From contig DXIW01000028.1 of NCBI GenBank assembly GCA_019112625.1, positions 1 through 64,000 of the forward strand: DNA of 64,000 nt, given 5' to 3'. Source of the stretch: Candidatus Acutalibacter stercorigallinarum. Lineage in GTDB: Bacteria > Bacillota > Clostridia > Oscillospirales > Acutalibacteraceae. This document shows positions 18,964 to 29,270 of this stretch, in pieces. The notes under the pieces were generated by a model. That model saw nothing but the letters and a program-made list of their open reading frames with translations. It was not told the DNA's origin and searched no databases. Position numbers and translations under genes: made by a program. Position 1 is the first letter of the stretch. Each line of letters opens with the position of its first letter.

Positions 18964-19662
18964 TCAGGCGCCCTCCTTTCTAGAGCCGGATTTTTCCGCC
19001 AGCTTGGTGCAGGAGGCGGCCAGGGGGCAGTGGTCGCAGCCGGGGGCCGCCGGGGCCTTGCCCTCCTCCGACAGCTTGCCCGCCAGGGCCACCAGCATGC
19101 CGAATACGAAGAACCCTCCGGGAGGCAGCAGGAAGATGATGATGGGCTCCATAAAGTTGGAGAGGATGGGCAGGCCGAACACGGTCCCGGCCCCTAAAAG
19201 CTCCCGGATGATGCCCATGCACAGCAGGGTGGCGGTAAAGCCCACCCCCATGCCCAGGCCGTCCACGATGGAGGGCAGGACCTTGTTCTTGCTGGCGTAC
19301 ATCTCCGCACGGCCCAGGATGATGCAGTTGACCACAATGAGGGGCAGGAACACACCCAGGGCCTCGTCCAAATCGGGGGAGAAGGCCTGGATGAACATCT
19401 GCACCACGGTGACGAAGCCCGCGATGATGGTGATGAAGGCGGGGATGCGGATCTTGTCGGGGATGACCTTCCGCAGCAGGGAGATGGCCGCGTTGGAGCA
19501 CACCAGCACAAAGGTGGTGGCAGCCCCCATGCCGATGGCGTTGGAGGCGGCGGTGGTCACCGCCAGGGTGGCGCAGCAGCCCAGCACCAGCCGGAGCACC
19601 GGGTTCTCTTTTACGATGCCCTTGGTAAACTCCCGCAGGAGGCTGTTTTTCTTCTTTTCCAT
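18964..19662 (-). CDS. rnfE: Rnf complex subunit E
   Basis: FTKGIVKENPVLRLVLGCCATLAVTTAASNAIGMG; Cys-containing C-terminal tail. Confidence 0.95.
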   Translation of the reverse strand: MEKKKNSLLREFTKGIVKENPVLRLVLGCCATLAVTTAASNAIGMGAATTFVLVCSNAAISLLRKVIPDKIRIPAFITIIAGFVTVVQMFIQAFSPDLDEALGVFLPLIVVNCIILGRAEMYASKNKVLPSIVDGLGMGVGFTATLLCMGIIRELLGAGTVFGLPILSNFMEPIIIFLLPPGGFFVFGMLVALAGKLSEEGKAPAAPGCDHCPLAASCTKLAEKSGSRKEGA

Positions 19663-19663
19663 G

Positions 19664-20212
19664 TCACACGCCTCCTTTGATCTCTTGGTATTGGGCGATG
19701 GCCTGGTTCACCGCATCGGTGACGGCCCGGGTGGTGATGGTGGCGCCGGTGATGGCCTCCACCTGGCCCTCCTGGGGCGTCTGGTACTTGATGACCGCAA
19801 AGCCGCTGTCTGGGGCGGGCTGCTGGTACTGCCGGAGGAAGTCCTCCTTCTCCGCGTTGGCCCCCAGGCCCGGGGTCTCCTCGTGGGCTAAGATCACCAC
19901 GCCGGTGACGTTCCCCTCGCTGTCGATGCCGGTCATCACCGAGACCGCGCCGCCGTAGCCGCTGGCCTCGGTCTCGAACACATAGCCCACGGCCTCGCCG
20001 CCGGCCAGGCCTGCGTAGTAGCCGTCCTCTTCTTGGAATTCCTCCGCGGCGGGGAGGACGATCTTCCGGGATTCCTCGGCCTTTTCTTGGGACCGCAGGG
20101 CGATCTGGTCTTTGGTCAGCAGGTTGGTGCCCGCCAGGGCCGCCGCCACGATGACGCAGATGGCGAACAGGATGGCTGTGGGGGCCAGGATGTTTTTCGC
20201 GTCCAGTTTCAC
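19664..20212 (-). CDS. rnfG: Rnf complex subunit G
   Basis: FMN-binding SGATITTRAVTDAVNQA motif; context. Confidence 0.93.
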   Translation of the reverse strand: MKLDAKNILAPTAILFAICVIVAAALAGTNLLTKDQIALRSQEKAEESRKIVLPAAEEFQEEDGYYAGLAGGEAVGYVFETEASGYGGAVSVMTGIDSEGNVTGVVILAHEETPGLGANAEKEDFLRQYQQPAPDSGFAVIKYQTPQEGQVEAITGATITTRAVTDAVNQAIAQYQEIKGGV

Positions 20213-21174
20213 GACTGCCCGCCCCCTTTCGCCGCCTTGGCTTTTTTCGGGGAGCCAAAGGCCTTGGGTTTGATATACCGCTCGATGAGGGGCGTGAGGA
20301 TGTTCATCAGAAGGATGGAGTAGGACACGCCCTCGGGCAGGGAGCCGAATTCCCGGATGACCAGGGTGAGGGCCCCGCAGCCGATGGCGAATACCACCCG
20401 GCCCCAGAAGTACAGGGGGCTGGTGGTGTAGTCGGTGGCCATGAAGAAGGCGCCCAGCATCAGCCCGCCGGAGAGCAGGTCGAAGATGGGGTCACGGCCG
20501 AAGAGCAGGGAGAACACCGCCGCGGTGGCCAGGTAGGTCACGGGGATCACCGGGCTGATGACCCGCCGGGCGATGAGGTAGATGCCGCCGATGAGGATGG
20601 CCAGGGCGCAGGTCTCGCCCAGGCAGCCGCCGGTCTTGCCCAGAAACAAGTCCAGGTAAGAGGGGAGCTCCCCGCCGCCCTCCTTCAGGATGCCCAGGGG
20701 GGTTGCGGTGGTGATGGAGTCCGCGGTGGCGGCGTAGTCGAAAGGCGCCACCCAGTGGGTCATGCGGGCGGGGAAGGAGTTCATGAGGATGATGCGGGCG
20801 GTGAGGGCCGGGTTTACAAAGTTCTGGCCGATGCCGCCGAACATCTGCTTGACCACCACGATGGCCACCACGCTGCCGAACACGGCGATGAGGGGGTGGA
20901 TGGTGGCGGGCAGGTTCAAGGCCAGCAGCACGCCGGTGACCACGCAGCTCAGGTCACCCACGGTCTGGGGGCGCTTCATCACCTTCCGGCAGAGGAATTC
21001 GCTGAGCACGCAGGAGGCCACGCAGGTGAGGATGACCGCCGCGGCCTTGACGCCGAAGTAGACGATCGAGGCCAGCATGGCCGGGGCCAGGCCGATGATC
21101 ACGTCCAGCATGATGTTCTGGGTGGTCCGCTTCCCGTTTAAGTGGGGGGAAGAGGAGACGATGAGTTTATCCAT
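20209..21174 (-). CDS. rnfD: Rnf complex subunit D
   Basis: SSPHLNGKRTTQNIMLDVIIGLAPA; STTATPLG-like DSITTATPLGIL. Confidence 0.95.
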   Translation of the reverse strand: MDKLIVSSSPHLNGKRTTQNIMLDVIIGLAPAMLASIVYFGVKAAAVILTCVASCVLSEFLCRKVMKRPQTVGDLSCVVTGVLLALNLPATIHPLIAVFGSVVAIVVVKQMFGGIGQNFVNPALTARIILMNSFPARMTHWVAPFDYAATADSITTATPLGILKEGGGELPSYLDLFLGKTGGCLGETCALAILIGGIYLIARRVISPVIPVTYLATAAVFSLLFGRDPIFDLLSGGLMLGAFFMATDYTTSPLYFWGRVVFAIGCGALTLVIREFGSLPEGVSYSILLMNILTPLIERYIKPKAFGSPKKAKAAKGGGQS

Positions 21175-22521
21175 TTATTTCTTCCCTCCCTGTGCTTTCA
21201 CATAAGTTTTTCCCAGGCGGATGGCCTGGACCAGCCGCCGCCCCGCCGGGCAGGAGAAGGCGCAGCAGCCGCACTCCATGCAGGTCATCACGTTCAGGGA
21301 CTGGAGGGCCTCCACGTCCTTGTTCGAAGCGGCCTTTTCCAGCTTGGTGGGCATCAGGTCCATGGGACATGCCGCCACGCACCGGCCGCAGCGGATGCAG
21401 GCGGTGGGCTCGTAGAGCTTTGCCTCTTTCTCGCCGAAAGCCAAAATGGCGTTGTTCTGCTTGAGGACGGGGATCTCGTCGCTGGTGAGGGCGATGCCCA
21501 TCATGGGCCCGCCCATCAAGATCTTCTTGGGCTCCTCCTTGTACCCCCCGCAGAAGGCGATGACCTCTTTGATGGGGGTGCCCACCGGCACGATCACGTT
21601 TTTGGGTTCTGCTACAGCAGAGCCGTCTACGGTGACCCGCTTTAAGGTGAGGGGCATGCCCGTGCGCATGTAGCTGGCCAAAAAGGAGATGGAGGCGATG
21701 TTCATCACCAGGCAGCCCACGTCGGCGGGCAGGCCGCCGGCAGGCACCTTCCGGCCGGTGCAGGCCTGCACCAGCACTTTTTCCGCGCCCTGGGGGTAGC
21801 GGCTCTTCAGGGGCAGCACCCGCACCTGGTCCTGGGGGTCACGCTCTTTATTGTCGGCGATCTCCCGCAGCTTCTGGATGACATCGGGCTTGTTGTCCTC
21901 CACGGCGATGAGCACCCGGGACACGCCCAGAATCTCCTTTACCTTGTAGACGCCCTCCAGCACGTTCTGGCCGTTCTCCAGGGCCTCCCGGTGGTCGGAG
22001 GTGACATAGGGCTCGCACTCCGCCACGTTGACGATGAGGGTGTCCAGCTCCTTGCCCTCGGGCACGTTCAGCTTTACATGGGCGGGGAAGCCCGCGCCTC
22101 CCAGGCCCACCAGGCCCGCAGAACGGGCGGCCGCCGCCAGCTCCCCCTTGTTGGTAATCGCCGCCGGGGGGTAGATGCCCGGGTCTTTTTCCATGAGCCC
22201 GTCTGAGTCGATGACCACCGCCGTGGTCATCTGGCCGCCGGTGAGCATCACCTGGGTGATGTCCGCCACCGTGCCGGAGACAGAGGCGTGCACCGGGGCG
22301 CATACATAGGCGTCACTGTCGCCCACCACCGTGCCCACGTACACATGGTCCCCCTTCTTCACCGTGGGGACGCAGGGCGCGCCGATATGCTGCTGCATGG
22401 GCAGTACGACCCGCTGGGGGGGCGGCATGGTGGCCGAGGGGATGCTCCAGGTGTTTTTGTGGTGGGGCACCGCCGCGCCGCCGTGGGTCCGGAACGGATG
22501 CTTCGGGAACTCCAACTCCAT
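21175..22521 (-). CDS. rnfC: Rnf complex subunit C
   Basis: GGIHP-like N-term, GLGGAGFPAHVKL, CIRCGRCVAACPMDLMP, MECGCCAFSCPAGRRLV. Confidence 0.96.
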   Translation of the reverse strand: MELEFPKHPFRTHGGAAVPHHKNTWSIPSATMPPPQRVVLPMQQHIGAPCVPTVKKGDHVYVGTVVGDSDAYVCAPVHASVSGTVADITQVMLTGGQMTTAVVIDSDGLMEKDPGIYPPAAITNKGELAAAARSAGLVGLGGAGFPAHVKLNVPEGKELDTLIVNVAECEPYVTSDHREALENGQNVLEGVYKVKEILGVSRVLIAVEDNKPDVIQKLREIADNKERDPQDQVRVLPLKSRYPQGAEKVLVQACTGRKVPAGGLPADVGCLVMNIASISFLASYMRTGMPLTLKRVTVDGSAVAEPKNVIVPVGTPIKEVIAFCGGYKEEPKKILMGGPMMGIALTSDEIPVLKQNNAILAFGEKEAKLYEPTACIRCGRCVAACPMDLMPTKLEKAASNKDVEALQSLNVMTCMECGCCAFSCPAGRRLVQAIRLGKTYVKAQGGKK

Positions 22522-22600
22522 AAATCACACCAGCCTTTCGTTTCTCGTGTATTGGGGAAAGCCCCGGGGCATGGCGCCAGGGGCAGACTTTCCAAACTTC

Positions 22601-22629
22601 ATTGTAACCGAAAAAAAGTGCTCTTGCAA
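22601..22629 (-). promoter_or_regulatory. SigmaA-type promoter upstream of rnfC
   Basis: TTGCAA-17 nt-TACAAT on minus strand. Confidence 0.65.
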
Positions 22630-22950
22630 GAAAAATAAAAAAATAACGAACTCCCCTCCAAATCCCAGCGGAAGGGACAAAAACAGCTGCCTTTGTATCC
22701 GCACGCCAGGACAGGGCTTCCCGGGGAAGGAGACCGGCGCGGGCTCGGGAAAACGGGGCCGGCAAAAGGCCGCAGGGCTCCTGCCCTGCGGCCTTGCTTT
22801 ACGCCTGCTGGGAAGAGGCGGGCCGCCCGCGCCCCCCGCCGGTCCCGCCCCTGCGGGACCGGCGGCCCCTTTTTTGCAAAAGGGGCGGCCCCGGCGCAGC
22901 CGGGGCCGGGGGGCGCGTATGCGCGTGGAAGCTCCCGCTGTCTGAAAGCC

Positions 22951-24381
22951 TTACGGGCTGGCCTGCTTTTCCCGCTCCTTCCGGCACAGCTCCCGCCAGA
23001 TGGTCAGCAGCATGGTGATGTAGCAGGCCCCGCCGCCGATGAAGTTGGAGATGGGCTCCGCCAAAAACACGCCGTTTACCCCCAAATTAAATAGATAGGG
23101 CAGCAGCAGGGTGAGGGGCGTGACGATGACCACCTTGCGGAACAGGGAGAAGAACACCGCCTGTTTCGAGCGGCCCAGGGCCACGGCGGCGCTCTGGCCG
23201 GCCATCTGCAGGCTCATCATAAAGAAGCCGAAGAAGTAGATGTGCATGGCGGGCTCGGCGGCCGCGGTCATGGTCTCCTCCCCGGAGAAGAGCCCGATGA
23301 AGAACTGGGGGAACAAAAACAGCAGCAGCCACACCAGGGTGGTGTAAACCACGCAGGCGACGGTGCAGAACAAGATCCCCTTCCGCACCCGGCGGTACTC
23401 CTCGGCGCCGTAGTTGAAGCCCATTACCGGCTGGGCGGCGCTGGTCACGCCGTTGATGGGGGTGGAGACCACCTCCCGCACCGAGTTGATGATGGTCATG
23501 ACCCCTACGTACAGGTCCCCGCCAAAGGCCTGCAGGGTGGAGTTGCAGGCCACCTGGACGATGGAGTTGGTGATGGCCATGACAAAGCTGGAAAAGCCCA
23601 GGGAGACGATCTTCCACACCAGCCGGGCTTTCAGCCGCAGGTAGGGCCACTCCAGGCGGATGGGGGCCTTTTTCCCCCGCAGGAAGGAGAGGGCCCACAG
23701 CGCCGACAGGAACTGGGAGAGGATGGTGGCCAGGGCCGCCCCCTGCACCCCCATGTGGAACACGAAGATGAAGATGGGGTCCAGCACGATGTTGGTCACC
23801 GCGCCGATGGCCACGGTCATCATGCCCTTGCGGCCGAAGCCCTGGGCGTTGATGAACTGGTTCATCCCCAGGCTCACCATGACGAACAGGCTGCCGCACA
23901 GGTAGATGGTGAGGTAGCCGTCGGCATAGGGGTAGGTCACGTCGCTGGCGCCGAAGGCGTACAGCAGGGGCCGCTTGATGAGCAGCAGCACCGCGGTGAG
24001 CACCGCCCCGGTGCCGATGAGCAGGGCGAAGGTGTTGCCCATGATCTCCTTGGCCTTGTGGATGTCCCCCCGGCCCCGCTGGATGGAGAACAGGGGGGAG
24101 CCCCCCATGCCGAACAGGTTGGCGAAGGCTGTGACGATGGAGATGATGGGGAAGGTGAGCCCCAGGCCGGTCAAGGCGTTGCCGGCGGCGTCGGGCAGGC
24201 GGCCGATGTACATCCGGTCCACCACGCTGTACAGCACGTTGATGAGCTGGGCCACGGTCATGGGCAGGGCCAGGCGCAGGATATTCCCCGCCACACTGCC
24301 CTGGGAGAAGTCCACGGCAGCGCCCGGGGCGGCCTTGCGGCCAGGGTGAAAAACAGCGGGCATGATGCCCCCTCCTCTCAA
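22951..24381 (-). CDS. MATE-family efflux transporter
   Basis: ILRLALPMTVAQLINVLYSVVDRMYIGRLPDAAGNALTGLGLTFPI. Confidence 0.93.
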   Translation of the reverse strand: MRGGGIMPAVFHPGRKAAPGAAVDFSQGSVAGNILRLALPMTVAQLINVLYSVVDRMYIGRLPDAAGNALTGLGLTFPIISIVTAFANLFGMGGSPLFSIQRGRGDIHKAKEIMGNTFALLIGTGAVLTAVLLLIKRPLLYAFGASDVTYPYADGYLTIYLCGSLFVMVSLGMNQFINAQGFGRKGMMTVAIGAVTNIVLDPIFIFVFHMGVQGAALATILSQFLSALWALSFLRGKKAPIRLEWPYLRLKARLVWKIVSLGFSSFVMAITNSIVQVACNSTLQAFGGDLYVGVMTIINSVREVVSTPINGVTSAAQPVMGFNYGAEEYRRVRKGILFCTVACVVYTTLVWLLLFLFPQFFIGLFSGEETMTAAAEPAMHIYFFGFFMMSLQMAGQSAAVALGRSKQAVFFSLFRKVVIVTPLTLLLPYLFNLGVNGVFLAEPISNFIGGGACYITMLLTIWRELCRKEREKQASP

Positions 24382-24637
24382 AAACAGGGCGCCATACCGC
24401 CCAAAAATTTTACACTATGATAAAGATACCAGCTTTTCGCCGGTTTCTCAAGTTTTTTCTTTTCAAACCGCGGCTTCGGTGGTATAATATATCGGTTCGA
24501 GTAACTGGAAACAGAAAATCCCGGGGGCGTGTTCCGGCGCGCGGCCAAAGTTTCCGTTTGCCGAAAGGCCCGGGCCCAGGCAGGGACCTCCCGGCAAGCG
24601 GAAAGACGCCCCTTGTAAGGAAAGGAACGAGTGAGAT

Positions 24638-26461
24638 ATGGGACTTCGAGAAGATCTGCGCAACGTGGCCATCATCGCCCACGTGGACCACGGCAAGACC
24701 ACCCTGGTGGACCAGCTGCTGCGGCAGTCCGGGGTGTTCCGCCAGAACGAGGCCGTGACCGACCGGGTCATGGACTCCGGCGACCTGGAGCGGGAGCGGG
24801 GCATCACCATCCTGTCGAAAAACACCGCCGTCATGTACAACGGCACCAAGATCAACATCGTGGACACCCCCGGCCACGCCGACTTCGGCGGCGAGGTAGA
24901 GCGGGTGCTGATGATGGTGGACGGGGTGCTCCTGCTGGTAGACGCCTTCGAGGGCTGCATGCCCCAGACCCGCTTCGTACTGAAGAAAGCCCTTGCCCTG
25001 GGCAAAAAGCCTGTGGTGGTGCTCAATAAGATCGACCGGCCCGGGGCCCGCCCCGCCGAGGTGGTGGACGAGGTGCTGGACCTGTTCATCGAGCTGGGCG
25101 CCAACGACGACCAGCTGGACTTCCCCGTGTGTTACGCCTCTGCCCGGGAGGGCTACGCCACCCTGGACCCGGAGCAGCCCGGCACCGACATGACCCCCCT
25201 CTTCGAGATGATTTTAAACGAGGTGCCCGCCCCCCAGGGAGACCTGGAAGGGCCCACCCAGGTGCTGTTCTCCAACATCGACTACGACGACTATGTGGGC
25301 CGCATCGGCATCGGCCGGGTGGAGCGGGGCACCATCAAGGTGGGGCAGACCGTCACCATCTGCGGCGGCGGGGAGGACCACCACCAGAACGCCAAGATCA
25401 CCAAGCTGTACCAGTTTGAGGGCCTGAAGCGGGTGGAGCACGAGAGTGCCCGGCTGGGGGACATCATCGCCGTCTCCGGCATCGCCGACCTGAACATCGG
25501 CCAGACCGCCTGCGACGTTAACTGCGTGGAGCCCCTGCCCTTCGTGAAGATCGACGAGCCCACCGTGTCCATGAATTTCCTGGTGAACAACTCCCCCTTT
25601 GCCGGGCGGGAGGGCAAATACGTCACCTCCCGGAACCTGCGGGACCGCCTCTTCAAGGAGGTGGAGACCAACGTGGCCATGCGGGTGGAGGAAACCGACT
25701 CCGCCGACACCTTCAAGGTCTCCGGCCGGGGCGAGCTGCACCTTTCCATCCTCATCGAGCAGATGCGCCGCCAGGGCTACGAGTTCCAGGTGAGCCGGCC
25801 CACCGTCATCCTCAAGGAGAAAAACGGCGTCAAGCTGGAGCCCATGGAGCTGTTGATGATCGAGGTGCCCGACAGCTATGTGGGCGCCGTCATGGAGAAG
25901 ATCGGTTCCCGGAAGGCGGAGCTGCTGAACATGGGCTCCCGGGAGTCCGGCACCACCCATCTGGAGTTCAAGATCCCCGCCCGGGGCCTGATGGGCTACC
26001 GCTCCGAGTTTTTGAGCGACACCAACGGCAACGGCATTATGAACCACGTGTTCGACAGCTACGAGCCCTATAAGGGGGACATCCAGCAGCGCACCCAGGG
26101 CTCCATCATCGCCCACGAGACCGGGGAGTCCACGGCCTACGGGCTGTTCTACGCCCAGGACCGGGGCCGCATGTTCATCGGGCCCGGGGTGGAGGTGTAC
26201 GAGGGCATGATCGTGGGCGCCAACCCCAAAAACGAGGACATCGTGGTGAACGTGTGCAAAAAGAAGCACGCTACCAACACCCGGGCCTCCGGCTCTGACG
26301 AGGCCCTGAAGCTGGTGCCCCACTCCCAGCTGAGCCTGGAGCAGTGCCTGGAGTTCATCGCCGAGGACGAGCTGGTGGAGATCACCCCCAAGAGCATCCG
26401 CATGCGGAAGATGATCCTCTCCAAAGAGCTGCGCATGAAGCAGGCCAGCAAGAAAAAGTAA
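24638..26461 (+). CDS. typA: Translational GTPase TypA/BipA
   Basis: [47 protein letters not shown]. Confidence 0.97.
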   Translation: MGLREDLRNVAIIAHVDHGKTTLVDQLLRQSGVFRQNEAVTDRVMDSGDLERERGITILSKNTAVMYNGTKINIVDTPGHADFGGEVERVLMMVDGVLLLVDAFEGCMPQTRFVLKKALALGKKPVVVLNKIDRPGARPAEVVDEVLDLFIELGANDDQLDFPVCYASAREGYATLDPEQPGTDMTPLFEMILNEVPAPQGDLEGPTQVLFSNIDYDDYVGRIGIGRVERGTIKVGQTVTICGGGEDHHQNAKITKLYQFEGLKRVEHESARLGDIIAVSGIADLNIGQTACDVNCVEPLPFVKIDEPTVSMNFLVNNSPFAGREGKYVTSRNLRDRLFKEVETNVAMRVEETDSADTFKVSGRGELHLSILIEQMRRQGYEFQVSRPTVILKEKNGVKLEPMELLMIEVPDSYVGAVMEKIGSRKAELLNMGSRESGTTHLEFKIPARGLMGYRSEFLSDTNGNGIMNHVFDSYEPYKGDIQQRTQGSIIAHETGESTAYGLFYAQDRGRMFIGPGVEVYEGMIVGANPKNEDIVVNVCKKKHATNTRASGSDEALKLVPHSQLSLEQCLEFIAEDELVEITPKSIRMRKMILSKELRMKQASKKK

Positions 26462-26636
26462 GGGACTTCCGGGGAGTTTGGGGCCCGCCCGCCCCGGGCC
26501 TCGCTCCGCGAGGGCCCTCGCCCCCAGCGGGGGCGGGGGTTTCGCCTCGCGAAACACGGGGCGGGCGGGGGAGAAGCTCCCCCGGGGGCCTTCCTGCCCC
26601 CTTATGATTGAAACAAACAAGAAAGGGACGTGACCC

Positions 26637-28325
26637 TTGGACATTGTCATCCTAGACCTGGAATGGAACGCGGCGTACAGCCGGCGGATCAAAGGGTATA
26701 TCAACGAGATCATCCAGTTCGGCGCGGTGAAGTGCGGCCCGGACCTGGGGGTAAAAAGCCGGTTCTCCTGCTTTGTCAAGCCCCAGGTGGGCAAGCACGT
26801 CAACGCCTTGGTCACGGATCTCACCAGCATCACCGACGAGAACCTCACCGACGGCCTCACCTTCATGCAGGCGGTCAGCCGCTTCAAAAAGTGGGCCGGG
26901 GACTGCGTCATCCTCACCTGGGGCACCTCCGACATCCTCACCCTCATCGAGAATTGCCGGTATTTCAGCGGCGACGAGACCGTGCCCTTCCTCTCCCGGT
27001 ACTGCGACCTGCAGCGCTACGCCCAGGAGCGCATGGGCCTGGGCACCAAAGAACAGGTGGGCCTCTCCAAAGCGGCCGAGCTGCTGGAGCTGGACCTCTC
27101 CGGCATGGACCACCACCGGGCCCTGGACGACAGCCTGATGGCCCTGGCCATCCTGCGCAAGGTCTACGACCGCCGGGCCCTGGCCCCCTTTGTCCAGGTG
27201 TGCGACGGGGAATTTTACCGGAGGATCACCTTTAAGACCACCTATATCTGCGACCTGAAGAGCCCCCTGGTGCAGCGCAGCCACCTGCGCTTCCCCTGCC
27301 CCAAGTGCGGCGGGGAGAGCCAGCGCAAGACCCGCTGGGAGCTGAAGAACAAGAGCTTCCGGGCGGAATTCCAGTGCCAGGCCTGCGGCCACCCCTTCGC
27401 CGGGCGGCTCTCCTTAAAACAGAAATACGAGGGACTCACCGTGAATAAAAAGACTTACCCCCTGCCCATCATCGAAGCTCCCCGGAAGGCCGACCCCGGC
27501 CCGGTGGGGGAGATGGACCTCTCCCTGCCCCAAGGGGTGGGGGTGCTGCGCTTTGCCGCCTGGCAGGGCCTGGCGGGCGTGAACCACGCCTTTACCACCC
27601 GTATCGGCGGGGTCAGCGAGAAGGAATTCGCCTCCCTGAACCTGGGCTTTGGCCGGGGGGATGGGGAAGAGCAGGTGGCGGAGAATTACCGCCGCTTCTG
27701 CGCCGCCGCGGGCTTCGACCCGGAGTCCCTGGTCTGCGGCGCCCAGGACCACCACGTGAACATCCGGGTGGTGGGGCCGGAGCACCGGGGCATCGGCATC
27801 TGGAAGGAGAAGGACATGGAGTCCATCGACGGGCTGTGCACCGACCAGGAGGGGGTCACCCTGGTGATCTACTGCGCCGACTGCGTGCCCCTCTATTTCT
27901 ACGACCCGGCCCGCCACGCCATCGGCCTGGCCCACGCGGGCTGGCGGGGCACGGCGGCGGGCATGGCCAGGGTGATGACGGAGCGCCTGGCCGCCCAGTA
28001 CGGCACCGCGCCCCAGGACCTGCGGGTGGCCATCGGGCCCTCCATCTGCAAGGAGTGCTTCGAGGTGGACGAGCCCGTGGCCAAGGAGTTTCTGGCCCTG
28101 CCCCAGGCGGAGGCCTTCGTCTCCGGCCCGGTGGGGGAGAAGTACCACGTGGACCTGTGGGAGTGCAACCGGCAATTCCTGCTTGCCGCCGGGGTGCTGC
28201 CGGAACATATCACCGTGGGGGGCGTGTGCACCATGTGTGAGAGCGACCTGCTCTTCTCCCACCGCAAGACCCGGGGCCGCCGGGGCAGCAACTGCGCCAT
28301 GCTGGCCCTGGCCGGGGACCGATGA
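26637..28325 (+). CDS. DEDDh 3'-5' exonuclease - zinc ribbon - PgeF/YfiH (peptidoglycan editing factor) fusion
   Basis: Exo: VILDLEWN, HHRALDDS; Zn ribbon CPKC..CQAC; PgeF: QDHHVNI, CADCVPL, HAGWRGT, CTMCESDLLFSHRKTRG; TTG start. Confidence 0.88.
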   Translation: MDIVILDLEWNAAYSRRIKGYINEIIQFGAVKCGPDLGVKSRFSCFVKPQVGKHVNALVTDLTSITDENLTDGLTFMQAVSRFKKWAGDCVILTWGTSDILTLIENCRYFSGDETVPFLSRYCDLQRYAQERMGLGTKEQVGLSKAAELLELDLSGMDHHRALDDSLMALAILRKVYDRRALAPFVQVCDGEFYRRITFKTTYICDLKSPLVQRSHLRFPCPKCGGESQRKTRWELKNKSFRAEFQCQACGHPFAGRLSLKQKYEGLTVNKKTYPLPIIEAPRKADPGPVGEMDLSLPQGVGVLRFAAWQGLAGVNHAFTTRIGGVSEKEFASLNLGFGRGDGEEQVAENYRRFCAAAGFDPESLVCGAQDHHVNIRVVGPEHRGIGIWKEKDMESIDGLCTDQEGVTLVIYCADCVPLYFYDPARHAIGLAHAGWRGTAAGMARVMTERLAAQYGTAPQDLRVAIGPSICKECFEVDEPVAKEFLALPQAEAFVSGPVGEKYHVDLWECNRQFLLAAGVLPEHITVGGVCTMCESDLLFSHRKTRGRRGSNCAMLALAGDR

Positions 28326-29218
28326 TCCCCGCCTGCAAGCTGTGCCCCCGGCGCTGCGGCGTACCCCGGGGGGACACCGGCGCCGGCGCCTGCAAAAGCG
28401 GGGAGACGGCCCGGGTGGCCCGGGCGGCCCTCCATTTTTGGGAGGAGCCTCCCATCAGCGGCAGCCGGGGTTCGGGGGCGGTGTTCTTCACCGGCTGCCC
28501 TTTGGGCTGCGTCTTTTGCCAGAACTACGAGATCAGCGCCGGGGAAAACCAGGGGAGAGCCTTCTCCCCCCAGGCGCTCAGCGGGCTGTTTTTCTCCCTG
28601 GTGGAGCAGGGGGCCCACAACATCAACCTGGTGACCCCCACCCATTTCCTGCCCCAGGTTCGGCAGGCGCTGCTGGTAAAAAAGCTGCCGGTGCCGGTGG
28701 TGTACAACACCTCCGGGTACGAGCGGCCGGAATCCTTGAAAACCCTGGAGGGCCTGGTGGACATCTACCTGCCCGACTATAAATACGCCCAGCCCGACCT
28801 GGCGGAGGCCCTGTCCCGCGCGCCGGACTACCCGGAGACGGCCCTGGCCGCCATCGCCGAGATGGTGCGCCAGACAGGCGCCCCCCAGTACGACGGAGAG
28901 GGCATGATGACCCGGGGCGTGCTCATCCGCCACCTGATTTTGCCGGGCCACACGAAAAACTCCATGGCCGCGCTGCGCGCCATCGCCGGGCGCTTTCCCG
29001 GCATCCCCGTGAGCCTGATGGCCCAGTACACCCCCTGGGGCCTGGCGGCCCGGGAGGGGGGCGTGCCCGGGTACCCGGAGCTCTCCCGGCCCATCACCAA
29101 GCGGGAGCTCCAGAAAGTCCAGGAGGAGCTGTTTTCCCTGGGGCTGGAGGGCTTTGTCCAGTCCCGGAAGGCCAAGGGGGAGGGCTTCATCCCCGATTTC
29201 CACCAGTTTGGCACCTAG
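28322..29218 (+). CDS. Radical SAM protein (COG1313/PflX-like)
   Basis: CKLCPRRCGVPR, FFTGCPLGCVFCQNYEIS. Confidence 0.9.
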   Translation: MIPACKLCPRRCGVPRGDTGAGACKSGETARVARAALHFWEEPPISGSRGSGAVFFTGCPLGCVFCQNYEISAGENQGRAFSPQALSGLFFSLVEQGAHNINLVTPTHFLPQVRQALLVKKLPVPVVYNTSGYERPESLKTLEGLVDIYLPDYKYAQPDLAEALSRAPDYPETALAAIAEMVRQTGAPQYDGEGMMTRGVLIRHLILPGHTKNSMAALRAIAGRFPGIPVSLMAQYTPWGLAAREGGVPGYPELSRPITKRELQKVQEELFSLGLEGFVQSRKAKGEGFIPDFHQFGT

Positions 29219-29270
29219 CCGCAAGGCTGATAGATCATCCTGCCCAGGGCAGGGGAAAGGAGAGCTTGCC

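Noticed and set aside
17413-24420. Plus-strand ORFs opposite the Rnf operon and MATE gene (e.g. 18071-19891, 23242-24420)
   Set aside because: His/Gly/Gln-rich shadow translations of well-supported minus-strand genes
26480-26600. GC-rich palindromes between typA and the fusion gene
   Set aside because: Several short overlapping hairpins without a T-tract or a clear second copy; too generic in this GC-rich intergenic DNA to claim a function
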